Numbered from the stretch's first letter, positions 29,232-39,308 are shown. The stretch: 64,000 bases of DNA from an uncultured Ruminococcus sp. (GCA_947624295.1 CANQJV010000002.1:1-64000); one strand, 5' to 3'. A program made the numbers and translations. Notes: generated by a model not told the origin, from the letters alone.

Positions 29232-32200
29232 ATGCACAACATGAAGAAACTGCTTGCGGCAGTTACGTCCATCGCTATGAGTTCTTCACTTGTAACGAGT
29301 GCATTTGCTACGTCTGTTACTGTTAGTGCTGCCGGCGGGTCGACCGCTGTGCAGCCTAACGTTAGTATGGGCGAGGTAATGGACGGAGCTGTCAATAAAA
29401 TTGCAGGACAATCTGATGATTTTCTTGTATTAAATAACAATAAAAAAGATGATGAATTACAGCCTTCACCAATTACTCCTGATGAACATGGTGTAGATGA
29501 AGTAAATGAAAACGTTGTCGTAAGAGGTGGAAAGTACACAGCTAAGCCCGGTGACGATTTAGAGGTTGCATTTGAAATTGATACAGGCGACAGCTATGTT
29601 TCAACAATGCGTACAGAATTTGCTGACCTTCCTGCTGGAATTACTGTTGAAATGAAAGATACGACCTGCTATGCTGATGCTGATTTGCATAAATGGGAAT
29701 TTATGAATGGTTTCTCATATCAGATTAAAACTTTAACTAAGGCAGGAAACGACCCTGCAAAACTCCTTGATAAAGATACAAGCGATGACCTTAACAACGA
29801 TGTTATGCAGGTAATAGCACATATTCCTGATGACATTGCTCCCGGAACCTACAATATCGCAATGAAATTCTTCGAGGTATGTGAATATGGTCAGGTAACT
29901 GCTGACCACGAAATAAGCATGTTCAATGCTATCACATATCCGGCACAGATTGTTATTGAGGGCGATGCTCCGGCTACTACTACGGCTCCTGCTCCAACAA
30001 CAGCTAAGACAGATACACCTACAACAACAAAGGCAGCATCACCTACAACAGTTACTACAGCTGCTCCTACAACTGCTGCACCACAACCATCAGCAACAAC
30101 TGCTCAGGTTACAAATTCGGTTAATCCTGCTGAAGGCAAGGCTGAATGGGTTATCCCTGAAGTAAATGCAAAGCCCGGCGATACTGTAGAAATGCAGGTT
30201 ATTGTAAACGGTGCGAGCGACCTTGCAGTTGCAGGTGCTTCATATAAAGTAACTGCTGATTCTCCTATTGAATTTTCAGGCGTAAGCGGTCAGTCGGCTG
30301 CATATGCTTCTGCTATCGTAAACAATGCGAAAACAAATGAATTTGCATTCGGAGAGGGCAAGGGTGCAGGTGTTACAGCTTCAGACAAGGCTGTTGTAAT
30401 GACTCTTACTTATAAGGTACCGGAAGGCACTCCCGGCGGAAAATATCCTGTAAAATGGTCCGATGCATTCATCAGCGACACAAACGGTCTTGAAATTACT
30501 TCAAAAGTAAAGCTCACAGATGGTGCTATTGTTGTTGAAGATGAAAAATTTGACGGTTCTATTGAATGGGATATTCCAGACAAGGTAAAGGCTAAACCCG
30601 GTGATACTGTAAAAATGGAAGTCGTTGTAAATGACCCAGACGGCGCAGGTCTCCCTGTAGCAGGTGCGCAGTTTGCAGTTGAGGCTGAATCTCCGATTGT
30701 ATTCACTTCAGTTGACGAAACATCTGCCGCTTATAAATCTGCAGTCGTAAACAATTCCAAAACAAATGAATTTGCATTCGGCGAAGGCAAGGGTGCAGGT
30801 GTTGCAGCTAAAAATGGCGACAATGTTCTTGTACTCACATATACAGTTCCCGAAGGAACACCCGGCGGTGAATATGCTGTAAATTGGGGTGGAGATATTT
30901 ATATTTCTGATACAAATGGCAATTCGCTTACAGACCAGATTAAACTCAGCAACGGTTCAATCCTTGTTGAAGATGAAAAGTTTGACGGCGAAATTGCATG
31001 GCAAATCCCTGAAGTTCACGCTAAACCCGGCGAAACTGTATCAATGGAAGTCAAAGTAAAAGACCCTGACGGCGCAGGACTTCCCGTAGCAGGTGCGCAG
31101 TTTGCAATCAATGCTAAGACTCCTATTGAATTTTCTAAGGTAAGTGACTCATCAGCAGGCTATACTGCTTCAATCGTAAACAACGCAAAGACAAATGAAT
31201 TTGCATTCGGCGAAGGCAAGGGTGCAGGCGTTGCAGCAAAAGACGGCGACGATGTTCTTGTGCTTACATATACAGTTCCTAACGGCACACCGGCAGGAAG
31301 ATACGATGTAACATGGGGCGGAGATGTCTATATTTCTGATACAAACGGAAATGCACTCACAGACCAGATTTCACTTATTGACGGTGCTATTATAGTTGAT
31401 GATACAACCGCAGAGGGCGACCTTACATGGACAATTCCAGAGGTTGAGGCTCAGCCGGGCGATACTGTTACAATGGACGTTCTCGTTACAGTAGGCGAGA
31501 AGAATCTCCCCGTAGCAGGTGCGCAGTTCGGTATTTCTGCTGAATCTCCTATCGGTTTCGGCGGTGTAAGCGGTACTTCTGAAGGCTATTCCGCATCAAT
31601 CGTAAACAATCCTGATACAAATGAATTTGCATTCGGTCATGCTAAGGGCGAGGGTATTGAGGCTGCTGACAAATCAAAAGTCCTCACACTCACATACAAA
31701 GTGCCTGATGACATTGAACCGGGCAGATATGATGTAAAGTGGTTCGCTGATAAGTTCGTAAGCGATACAAACGGCAATGACGTTACATCTTCTATAAAAT
31801 TTGTTGATGGTGCTATCATTATTCCTGAAAAGAAAACAACAGCAGCCACTACAGCTGCAACAACCACAGCTACTACAACATCAGCTACAGCTGCTCCTAC
31901 AACATCAGCTACAGCTGCTCCTACAACATCAGCTACAGCTGCTCCCACAACTCAGGCTACAACGGCAGCTCCTACAACAGCGGCTCCGGCTCCTACTACA
32001 ACAGCAGTTCCCGTAACTGCTCCTGAAGGCAAAATCCTTTGGGTTATCGATGAAGTAGATGCAGCTCCCGGAGATGAAGTTACTCTTAATGTGGTTGTAA
32101 ATGATTCAAATGGCGCAAATCTTCCTATCGGCGGTGCACAGTACATAATCAATGAAACAACACCTATTGAATTTGTAAGTGCTTCCGAAAAATCAGAAGG

Positions 32201-34439
32201 ATACGGTGCTGACATCATCTATAACCCTGAAACAGAAGAATTTGCATTTGCTAACGAAAAAGGCGCAGGTGTTTCTGCAAAAGACGGCGCAGTTGTTATG
32301 ACACTTACTTATAAAGTGCCTGAAGACTGCGAAGAAGGCAAATACCCTGTAACATTCGGCGACAGTGCATTCTTTAATATCTCATCAGCTGACGGTATTG
32401 ATATGTCCAACCAGATTCTTACAGTGGACGGCGCAATCAATGTCAAGAAACCTGTTACAACAGCTCCTCCGACAACAGCTGCAACAACAACAGCTGCTCC
32501 TACAACTCAGGCTACAACTCCTACCACAACACTTCCTCCTATTGCAGAAGGTTCAGTAATATGGCAGGGCGAAACTGTAAAGGCTGCTCCGGGCGAACAG
32601 GTTGAACTCAGCTTCCTCGTAATCGACCAGAAAGATTCAAAACTTCCTGTAGGCGGTGCAAACTTCGTTATTACTCCTGACGGCGGTATCAAACTCACAG
32701 GCGGTACAGGTTCAGAGGGATACGATGCAGATATCATTTACAATGAAGAAACAAGAGAATTTGCTTTTGCTCACGAAAAAGGCGTAGGCGTTGCTGCTCC
32801 TGACGGAAGCAAGGTAGTTACACTTACATTTGATGTTCCGGCTGACATCGCTCCCGGCAAATATCCTGTAACACTCAGCGACTTGTTCGCATCAGATACA
32901 AACGGATATGATATAACAAAGAATATTCTTGTTATGAACGGCGCAATCGAAGTTGAACTTCCTGTAACAACTACAGCATCTCCGAAACCTGTTACTACTA
33001 CAGCTTCACCAACTACAGCAGCTCCGAAACCTGTTACTACTACAATTGCAGACGGCGCAGTTATCTGGCAACTCGATGAGGCAGAAGGCAAACCCGGCGA
33101 AACAGTTACACTTACAATGACTGTTCTCGACCCGAACGACACTAAACTCGAAATCGGCGGCGGTCAGTTTGTAATCGTTACAGACCCTGACCTTGTTGCA
33201 GCAGCAGGTACACCTTACGGTGCATCTCTCGTATACAACCCTGAAACAAATGAGTTTGCTTTTGCTGATGCTAAAGGTAACGGCGTTCCTTCCGCTGACG
33301 GCACAAAGATGCTCACAATTGACTTTACAATTCCAGAGGACGCAGTTCCGGGTACAGAATATCCTGTTGATATTACACAAATCACTGCTATTAACGGCAA
33401 TGGTGACGACGTTACAAACAGCGTATTCGGTATGAGCGGTAAAATCAAGGTAATTGCTCCTGATGTTACAACTGCTGCGACAACACAAGCTACAACAGCT
33501 TCAGCTACAGCAACTCCGACAACATCAGCTACAGCAGCTCCAACAACAGCTTCAGCTACAGCAGCTCCAACAACATCAGCTACAGCAACTCCGACAACAT
33601 CAGCTACAGCTGCTCCGACTACTGCATCTACAGCAAAATCAACAACAAAATATGTAGCACCGGGCTCAGATACAAATACAACTGCAACTTCAAGCACACG
33701 TCCTACACTCATTACTCCTAATCCGGAGGTATCAGTAACTGTTATTGACGGTTTCTACTTCAACCACGATCCTAAGCCGTTCAAGACAGGTCATATCACA
33801 AGCATTGAAATGACAGATACAGAAGGTAAACCGATGACTCCTGATGAATCACTCTTCAGATTTGAGGAAGTTAATTCAAAGGCAGATAATCCTCAGGATG
33901 CTTATGACAAGGAAAATACTTCATTTGCTTATAAAGTAAATGTATATTACGGTGATGTACAGCTTGTTGATTCTACAACTGGCGAACCTGTACAGTTTAC
34001 AGCATACATCGGTGTAAAGGGCGATGCAGACCTTGATAATAAGGCAGATGCAACTGATGCTTCTAAGGTACTTGCATACTACTCAGCTATCTCAACAGGC
34101 GGTACAGGCGATGATACATGGCTTAATGACCCTGAAGTTAGTCCGAAATTTGCAGAAAATCCGATGCTTGACCAGCTCGGCGCATTCCTCGCTGACGTTG
34201 ACAAGGACGTATACAATGAGGACAACTGGAAGACAACTAAGACAGGCAGACAGATTATGGCTGACGACGCATCATTCATACTTGCTTATTATTCAATAGT
34301 ATCAACAGGTGAAGATGACCTCCAGAAAGCTTGGAACTCTGTTTTCGCTAACCCAGTTGAGGAAAAGAGCAGAGAGTATCTCTTTGACCAGTACGTAACC
34401 CTCGACAAATTTATTGAAGAACAACAAACTACAGAATAA
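29232..34439 (+). CDS. scaB: ScaB-like multi-cohesin scaffoldin with C-terminal X-dockerin (8 cohesin-like modules by eye)
   Basis: 1735 aa; one ScaA-type cohesin plus seven modules with NN(A/S)KTNEFAFGEGKGAGV-like motif; TTSATAAP linkers; X module + dockerin [35 protein letters not shown]. Confidence 0.85.
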   Translation: MHNMKKLLAAVTSIAMSSSLVTSAFATSVTVSAAGGSTAVQPNVSMGEVMDGAVNKIAGQSDDFLVLNNNKKDDELQPSPITPDEHGVDEVNENVVVRGGKYTAKPGDDLEVAFEIDTGDSYVSTMRTEFADLPAGITVEMKDTTCYADADLHKWEFMNGFSYQIKTLTKAGNDPAKLLDKDTSDDLNNDVMQVIAHIPDDIAPGTYNIAMKFFEVCEYGQVTADHEISMFNAITYPAQIVIEGDAPATTTAPAPTTAKTDTPTTTKAASPTTVTTAAPTTAAPQPSATTAQVTNSVNPAEGKAEWVIPEVNAKPGDTVEMQVIVNGASDLAVAGASYKVTADSPIEFSGVSGQSAAYASAIVNNAKTNEFAFGEGKGAGVTASDKAVVMTLTYKVPEGTPGGKYPVKWSDAFISDTNGLEITSKVKLTDGAIVVEDEKFDGSIEWDIPDKVKAKPGDTVKMEVVVNDPDGAGLPVAGAQFAVEAESPIVFTSVDETSAAYKSAVVNNSKTNEFAFGEGKGAGVAAKNGDNVLVLTYTVPEGTPGGEYAVNWGGDIYISDTNGNSLTDQIKLSNGSILVEDEKFDGEIAWQIPEVHAKPGETVSMEVKVKDPDGAGLPVAGAQFAINAKTPIEFSKVSDSSAGYTASIVNNAKTNEFAFGEGKGAGVAAKDGDDVLVLTYTVPNGTPAGRYDVTWGGDVYISDTNGNALTDQISLIDGAIIVDDTTAEGDLTWTIPEVEAQPGDTVTMDVLVTVGEKNLPVAGAQFGISAESPIGFGGVSGTSEGYSASIVNNPDTNEFAFGHAKGEGIEAADKSKVLTLTYKVPDDIEPGRYDVKWFADKFVSDTNGNDVTSSIKFVDGAIIIPEKKTTAATTAATTTATTTSATAAPTTSATAAPTTSATAAPTTQATTAAPTTAAPAPTTTAVPVTAPEGKILWVIDEVDAAPGDEVTLNVVVNDSNGANLPIGGAQYIINETTPIEFVSASEKSEGYGADIIYNPETEEFAFANEKGAGVSAKDGAVVMTLTYKVPEDCEEGKYPVTFGDSAFFNISSADGIDMSNQILTVDGAINVKKPVTTAPPTTAATTTAAPTTQATTPTTTLPPIAEGSVIWQGETVKAAPGEQVELSFLVIDQKDSKLPVGGANFVITPDGGIKLTGGTGSEGYDADIIYNEETREFAFAHEKGVGVAAPDGSKVVTLTFDVPADIAPGKYPVTLSDLFASDTNGYDITKNILVMNGAIEVELPVTTTASPKPVTTTASPTTAAPKPVTTTIADGAVIWQLDEAEGKPGETVTLTMTVLDPNDTKLEIGGGQFVIVTDPDLVAAAGTPYGASLVYNPETNEFAFADAKGNGVPSADGTKMLTIDFTIPEDAVPGTEYPVDITQITAINGNGDDVTNSVFGMSGKIKVIAPDVTTAATTQATTASATATPTTSATAAPTTASATAAPTTSATATPTTSATAAPTTASTAKSTTKYVAPGSDTNTTATSSTRPTLITPNPEVSVTVIDGFYFNHDPKPFKTGHITSIEMTDTEGKPMTPDESLFRFEEVNSKADNPQDAYDKENTSFAYKVNVYYGDVQLVDSTTGEPVQFTAYIGVKGDADLDNKADATDASKVLAYYSAISTGGTGDDTWLNDPEVSPKFAENPMLDQLGAFLADVDKDVYNEDNWKTTKTGRQIMADDASFILAYYSIVSTGEDDLQKAWNSVFANPVEEKSREYLFDQYVTLDKFIEEQQTTE
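29454..29972 (+). repeat. Cohesin cassette copy B, nearly identical to 28282-28800
   Basis: Same length (519 bp), same start and end sequence as copy A. Confidence 0.9.
30141..31830 (+). repeat. Four tandem cohesin modules (starts near 30141, 30561, 30987, 31416; about 420-429 bp period)
   Basis: Repeated (W)xIPEVxAKPGDTV...PVAGAQF...IVNNAKTNEFAFGEGKGAGV...ISDTNGNxLT. Confidence 0.85.
32031..33460 (+). repeat. Three further cohesin modules separated by Thr/Ala/Pro linkers (starts near 32031, 32551, 33051)
   Basis: ILWVIDEVDAAPGDEVTL / VIWQGETVKAAPGEQVEL / VIWQLDEAEGKPGETVTL with conserved YNPETxEFAFA. Confidence 0.85.
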
Positions 34440-34451
34440 ATCTTCAGGCGG

Positions 34452-34480
34452 AACAGAACCTTCGGGTTCTGTTTTGCTTT
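34452..34480 (+). terminator. Rho-independent terminator after scaB-like gene
   Basis: AACAGAACCttcgGGTTCTGTTttgcttt. Confidence 0.75.
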
Positions 34481-34520
34481 AGATTTATTAAAAAAATTTC
34501 AAATTGGTACAATATTACTG

Positions 34521-34549
34521 TTGACAAATTCAAAAAACAGTGATATAAT
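34521..34549 (+). promoter_or_regulatory. Distal promoter of cttA-like gene
   Basis: TTGACA-17 bp-TATAAT (perfect consensus). Confidence 0.7.
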
Positions 34550-34562
34550 ATATTTGTAAAGG

Positions 34563-34612
34563 TTCTCTTATGGTTTGTTTTACATAAAAATACATGATAA
34601 ACCAGAGAAAAT
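34563..34612 (+). promoter_or_regulatory. Hairpin between the two cttA promoters
   Basis: TTCTCttaTGGTTT...AAACCAGAGAA. Confidence 0.4.
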
Positions 34613-34701
34613 TTGTAGTATACAAGATTTTATTGTGAGATATATACAAAAAAATGCAAAAATTATCATCAATAATTTTTTATAAAAATATGATGTTTTT
34701 C

Positions 34702-34730
34702 TTGACTTATTGCAATTTGTATGCTAAAAT
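34702..34730 (+). promoter_or_regulatory. Proximal promoter of cttA-like gene
   Basis: TTGACT-17 bp-TAAAAT. Confidence 0.6.
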
Positions 34731-34860
34731 GTAATTATGAATTTTTGGGCATGAGTATAGAAACTCTATATTCCATGTACAAAAAGATGTCTCATTGGTG
34801 TCTGAATCACAGGGATTTAGATAGATAATGAGAAAAAATATGTTAGAGAGGTATAGAACA

Positions 34861-37800
34861 ATGAAGAACTCATCATTATTCAAGAGAGCTTTTGCCACAG
34901 TTGCTACTGTTCCGCTTGCTCTCACACAATGCTTAGCTGTTGCTAACGCTGTAGATGTCGATAATGTCGCAGTTGTGTCATCAACAAAAGCAGCAGCACC
35001 GGCTGAAGACGTGATTTCTGTAGATACTATAATGTATATTGAACCTACAGAATCAGACAATGCAATGTACTACCTGGAAGATGGTAAGTATATTAAGGAT
35101 TCCTACTGGAATACTACAATAAGCAAATTCATTCAGCAGCTTAATGCAAAAGCACCAAATGGAACACTTGACCCGAAACCAATCTTTGAAAAGGTTATAA
35201 ACCGTGCCGGCGCATATGCTGACCTTGCACAGAAAGCCGCTGATAAAGTCAACGAAGCTACATATTCTGTTGATACAAACAACAATATTGTAGTAAATGC
35301 AACAATGGATGATATTGTCCCTGTATTTGAGGACTTTGCAAAAGAAAAAGTAGGTTCGGATCTTGACAAAATTGCTGATGAATACAATATGCCGGAACTT
35401 AAGACTGTTAAATTCTTTGACGGCGTTGAAATTGCAGGCAGTATCGAAATCGTAATTGATGCTTCTGAACTTAGCAATATCGAGGGAAAAACAATAAACG
35501 GTAAAATTTCTTTCACCGATAAGGCTACAGGTACTGTTTACAACGATGATGCAATCGCTGATTACTTCAAAAATAAGCTGAACGAGCTTAAAGATGCTGC
35601 AAGTTCAACTATCGAAAGCCTTAAGACAGATTACGATTTCACAGACGAGGAAATCGCAAAGCGTGTTGAGGAGTCTCAGGAATATAAGGACCTTTTCGCT
35701 AAAGTTAAAGACGGTTATCAGCCTGAAGACGGCGAAATTGAAAGCATGATTCTTGAGTCTGTTGAATTTAAGAACCTCGTAAATGATTACATGGCTGACC
35801 ACGGTGTTGATTACGCTGAGGCTGAATCAAAAATCAAGGAGTCTGAAGACTACCAGAACATGGTTGAAAGATTCACAAACGGTGTAAACCTTACAGACGC
35901 TGAAATCAAGGAGATTCTTAACGAATCAAGCGACTACAAAGACCTCGTTAATCAGTATATGGCTGATAATGCTGTTGACTATGATACTGCTGTTGATGAA
36001 GTCCTCAAGTCTGACGATTATCAGGCACTCCTCGACAAGTACACTGATATGTATACTTATACAGACGATGAAATCCACGAAATGATAAAAGGCTCTGCTG
36101 ATTATCAGGTAAAAATGGCTGAAATCAAGGCTGAATATGAGGATACATATTCTAAGATGGAAGCTAAGGCTGACGATGCACAGAAACAGCTTAATGACAT
36201 TGTAGGCAAAGCTCTCAGCTATATCGACAAAGGTCTTGAAAAATATACTGATATTAAGACTTATACCGGCAGCTATCAGTTCGATTCTTACTCTGATATG
36301 GCTGAAGCAATCAATAATAATGTTCTCTTTAAGAGAGCTGTTGATACCGCAAAGGACAAACTTCCGGATAAGTATGCTTCAAAAGTTCCGGAGAAAGTTC
36401 CGACAGACCTCAGCAAAGTTTCAGGCAATAATAAGGTTCAGGAGATTTTCGCTGAAATCATCAATCAGCTTGGTGCAAAACTTCCGGGCTATGAAGTAAA
36501 CGTTACTCCTGAAGAACTTACTGATATTGTTGAATCATGCACTGATATTGAAATTACAGCAAATGCAGGTCTTGTAACATTCACAGGAATACTTCCTGAT
36601 GAGGATGTAAACAATGATAATATAGATGCTGCAACTTATATTGAGAATACATATGGTGTTGAAGTATCTGATATTGACGGAGATGGCAAAGCTGTTTATA
36701 AAGAGGCTGATATTACTCTTGATTTCACTAACCTTGATACAGATGGCAATGCATCTGTTGAATTCCAGCTTAAGAGAGTAGTTGAGGCTAAAAAACCAGA
36801 TGAAACAACAACTGCAATAACTGCTACAAGTACAGAAACTGAAACAGGTACAGGTACTGAAACAGTTACAACTGCTACAGGCAGCGAAACAGAAACAGGC
36901 ACAGGCACTGAAACAGAAACAGGTACAGGCACTGAAACAGTTACAACTGCTACAGGCAGCGAAACAGAAACAGGCACAGGTACAGGCACTGAAACAGTTA
37001 CAACTGCTACAGGCAGCGAAACAGAAACAGGCACAGGCACTGAAACAGAAACAGGTACAGGTACAGGCTCTGAAACAGAAACAGTAACAACTGCTACAGG
37101 CAGCGAAACAGAAACAGGTACAGGCACAGGCACCGGCACTGAAACAGGTACAGGTACAGGCTCTGAAACAGAAACAGTAACAACTGCTACAGGCAGCGAA
37201 ACAGGTACAGGCACAGGTACAGAAACTGGCACAGGCACAACATCAAGCATTGAAATCGTAGGTACTACAACAGTAACCGTAGAATACACTGTAAGAGATG
37301 TTGAAGTTGAATCTGTTGACGCATTCTACCTCACAATCGATAAGACATTCAACAAGAATCAGGTTCTCTCGGTTAAATATGACGTAGTTATCAGCGAAAT
37401 AACTGTTGACGAGGCAGACCAGATTATATCCAAGATTGACAATACAGTTGCAGGCACACTCACTGCTGACCAGTTCGACTTTGACGGCACACCTGCTGAA
37501 GTTTACAACGGCAATGCAGAAGGTATCGATAAGTTCATTTATGATGTTGCACTCGTTGCAGCAGAAGATATCACTGTTGACGATGTAGTTATCTTCAACG
37601 CTGGCGATGTTATCAAGTCTGATAACACAATCGCTCCTACAGTTACAGCTTACATCGGCGTAAAGGGCGATGCAGACCTTGACGGTAAAGCTGATTCATC
37701 AGACGCATCTGTAATCCTTGCATGGTATTCAAAGGCATCAACAGGTCAGACAGACGCTGCATTCTCAATCAGTGAACTCGTAGTTAACGCAGAAACAGGC

Positions 37801-38043
37801 GAAATTATCAACGCAACACTTGACAGATTCGCAGCATTCCTCTCAGACGTTGACAATGAAAACGACCCTGATAACTGGAAAGAATCAAAGGCTAAGACAG
37901 ACAGAAAAGTTGGTGCTGATGATGCCTCATTCGTTCTTGCTTGCTATTCAACAATGTCAACAACTGCTACTGATGAAAAATATGCATCAAGAGAAGTATG
38001 GAATGAAATCCTTGGCGAAGCATATGCTAAAATAGAAGACTAA
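34861..38043 (+). CDS. cttA: CttA-like non-catalytic cell-surface protein: N-terminal modules, helical repeat insert, Thr/Gly/Glu minisatellite linker, C-terminal X-dockerin
   Basis: ATG at 34861 preferred over 34828 (RBS gagagg); position between scaB-like and scaE-like genes; XDoc [37 protein letters not shown]... Confidence 0.7.
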   Translation: MKNSSLFKRAFATVATVPLALTQCLAVANAVDVDNVAVVSSTKAAAPAEDVISVDTIMYIEPTESDNAMYYLEDGKYIKDSYWNTTISKFIQQLNAKAPNGTLDPKPIFEKVINRAGAYADLAQKAADKVNEATYSVDTNNNIVVNATMDDIVPVFEDFAKEKVGSDLDKIADEYNMPELKTVKFFDGVEIAGSIEIVIDASELSNIEGKTINGKISFTDKATGTVYNDDAIADYFKNKLNELKDAASSTIESLKTDYDFTDEEIAKRVEESQEYKDLFAKVKDGYQPEDGEIESMILESVEFKNLVNDYMADHGVDYAEAESKIKESEDYQNMVERFTNGVNLTDAEIKEILNESSDYKDLVNQYMADNAVDYDTAVDEVLKSDDYQALLDKYTDMYTYTDDEIHEMIKGSADYQVKMAEIKAEYEDTYSKMEAKADDAQKQLNDIVGKALSYIDKGLEKYTDIKTYTGSYQFDSYSDMAEAINNNVLFKRAVDTAKDKLPDKYASKVPEKVPTDLSKVSGNNKVQEIFAEIINQLGAKLPGYEVNVTPEELTDIVESCTDIEITANAGLVTFTGILPDEDVNNDNIDAATYIENTYGVEVSDIDGDGKAVYKEADITLDFTNLDTDGNASVEFQLKRVVEAKKPDETTTAITATSTETETGTGTETVTTATGSETETGTGTETETGTGTETVTTATGSETETGTGTGTETVTTATGSETETGTGTETETGTGTGSETETVTTATGSETETGTGTGTGTETGTGTGSETETVTTATGSETGTGTGTETGTGTTSSIEIVGTTTVTVEYTVRDVEVESVDAFYLTIDKTFNKNQVLSVKYDVVISEITVDEADQIISKIDNTVAGTLTADQFDFDGTPAEVYNGNAEGIDKFIYDVALVAAEDITVDDVVIFNAGDVIKSDNTIAPTVTAYIGVKGDADLDGKADSSDASVILAWYSKASTGQTDAAFSISELVVNAETGEIINATLDRFAAFLSDVDNENDPDNWKESKAKTDRKVGADDASFVLACYSTMSTTATDEKYASREVWNEILGEAYAKIED
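35630..36215 (+). repeat. Protein-level helical repeat of about 26-31 aa, roughly 6 units
   Basis: [16 protein letters not shown] / [30 protein letters not shown] / [17 protein letters not shown] / [30 protein letters not shown] / [17 protein letters not shown] / [13 protein letters not shown]. Confidence 0.75.
36831..37240 (+). repeat. Minisatellite encoding a (TETGTGTE)/(TVTTATGSE) linker
   Basis: Repeated acaggcacaggcactgaaacagaaaca / gttacaactgctacaggcagcgaa. Confidence 0.9.
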
Positions 38044-38072
38044 TTGATTAGTTTTCTGCAAACAAAAAATGT

Positions 38073-38104
38073 TTACTCTGCCGTCGGAAACGGCGGTAGA
38101 GTAA
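38073..38104 (+). other. Intergenic stem-loop between cttA-like and scaE-like genes
   Basis: TTACTCTgCCGTcggaaACGGcggtAGAGTAA, no strong T-tract. Confidence 0.5.
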
Positions 38105-38142
38105 TACAATAAATATTATTAATCTGAAAGGAAAATATTGAA

Positions 38143-39270
38143 ATGAAAAAGATTTACTTAAAGAAAGTATGTTCTGCAGTTGCTCTCTCAGCAGTTGCTG
38201 CATCAATGGCTTCAATGACATCTTTTGCTGCTGTAAGCAACGTTAATAATCTTAATGCACAGGATTATATGGACGGTGCTATGAACGGTTTCACACAGGA
38301 AGAAATCGATGCATCTACAGTAAAACCAGTTGTTACTGTTACAAGAGCAATCCTTACTCCTGATGCAGCTGGCACTACACAGACAGTTGAAATTTCTGTT
38401 TCAGGCGCACAGCAGAAGTATGCTTCATCCGGTCTCCATGTTTACTTTGATTCACGTCTCACACTTAACTCAACTCCTATCGGTACTCCTGATATTGAAC
38501 AGGGCGACGGAACTAAATATCTTACAGTTGACTCTCCTACACTTGACCCTACAGCTTCAGAACAGGGAATGAGCGGTGTATTTATGTGTTCAGCTGCTAA
38601 GCAGGATTTTGGTGTAGACGGTGTTATGTGGAAAATCAACTTTACAGTTCCTTCTGATGCTGCTGCTGGTGATGTATATCCTATCGACATTTTCTATAAG
38701 TCAAAGCCAGCTGCTGAAGACCTTTTCAACAACGCTGCAAAGACAGAGGAAGGTCAGTTAATGCAGGCTTACTTCTTCACAAGAAGTATCAACAACGGCG
38801 TAACAAGTAGCTTCGAATATACTGACGAAGAAACTGCAAAGTGTGCTGCTATCGCTGAACTTGATGCAAGTACAGACGGTTACATTGCTATCGAGGACGG
38901 CGCACCTGTAACAACAACAGCTACAACAGCTACTCCTACAACAACTGCTACATCTACAACAACTACAAAAGCACCAACAACAGCTACAGCTGCTCCGACA
39001 ACAGCAACAGCTGCTCCGACAACAGCTACAGGTACAGGTACAAATGCTACAGGCTCAGTTTCAACATCTACAGAGAGTGGTACAAATAACGATACAGGTA
39101 CAACAAGCAAGACTACAGTATCAACTACTGCAAAACCGTCTTCAACAACTAAGCCAAGCGGTGATGGTAAGGATTCACCTAAGACCGGTGTTGCTGGCGT
39201 TGGCATTGCAGTTGCAGGTCTCGCTGTAGCTATCGGTACTGCTTTCGTTCTCAGAAAGAAAGAGGACTAA
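38143..39270 (+). CDS. scaE: ScaE-like cell-wall-anchored scaffoldin: single cohesin, Thr-rich linker, sortase-type sorting signal
   Basis: Signal peptide; cohesin-like VVTVTRAILTPDAAGTTQTVEISVSGAQQKYASSGLHVYFDSRLTLN; C-terminal DSPKTGVAGVGIAVAGLAVAIGTAFVLRKKED. Confidence 0.82.
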   Translation: MKKIYLKKVCSAVALSAVAASMASMTSFAAVSNVNNLNAQDYMDGAMNGFTQEEIDASTVKPVVTVTRAILTPDAAGTTQTVEISVSGAQQKYASSGLHVYFDSRLTLNSTPIGTPDIEQGDGTKYLTVDSPTLDPTASEQGMSGVFMCSAAKQDFGVDGVMWKINFTVPSDAAAGDVYPIDIFYKSKPAAEDLFNNAAKTEEGQLMQAYFFTRSINNGVTSSFEYTDEETAKCAAIAELDASTDGYIAIEDGAPVTTTATTATPTTTATSTTTTKAPTTATAAPTTATAAPTTATGTGTNATGSVSTSTESGTNNDTGTTSKTTVSTTAKPSSTTKPSGDGKDSPKTGVAGVGIAVAGLAVAIGTAFVLRKKED

Positions 39271-39308
39271 TTAAGTAGTCGAAATTTATAAATTTGTGCA
39301 CAAACGAT

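Noticed and set aside
31801-32016. Gln/Leu-rich alternative-frame ORFs in linker regions (also 29926-30165, 33454-33657)
   Set aside because: Frame-shifted reading of ACA/GCT-rich linker repeats; not plausible proteins.
33215-33712. 165-aa minus-strand ORF inside the scaB-like gene
   Set aside because: Antisense of Thr/Ala linkers and cohesin; composition artefact.
36831-37240. Repeat array considered as CRISPR
   Set aside because: Repeats are in frame, without unique spacers, and encode a protein linker; no cas genes in the window.
36696-37289. 197-aa minus-strand ORF of VPVPVSVSV repeats
   Set aside because: Antisense of the Thr/Gly/Glu minisatellite in the cttA-like gene; low-complexity artefact with no independent RBS or domain.
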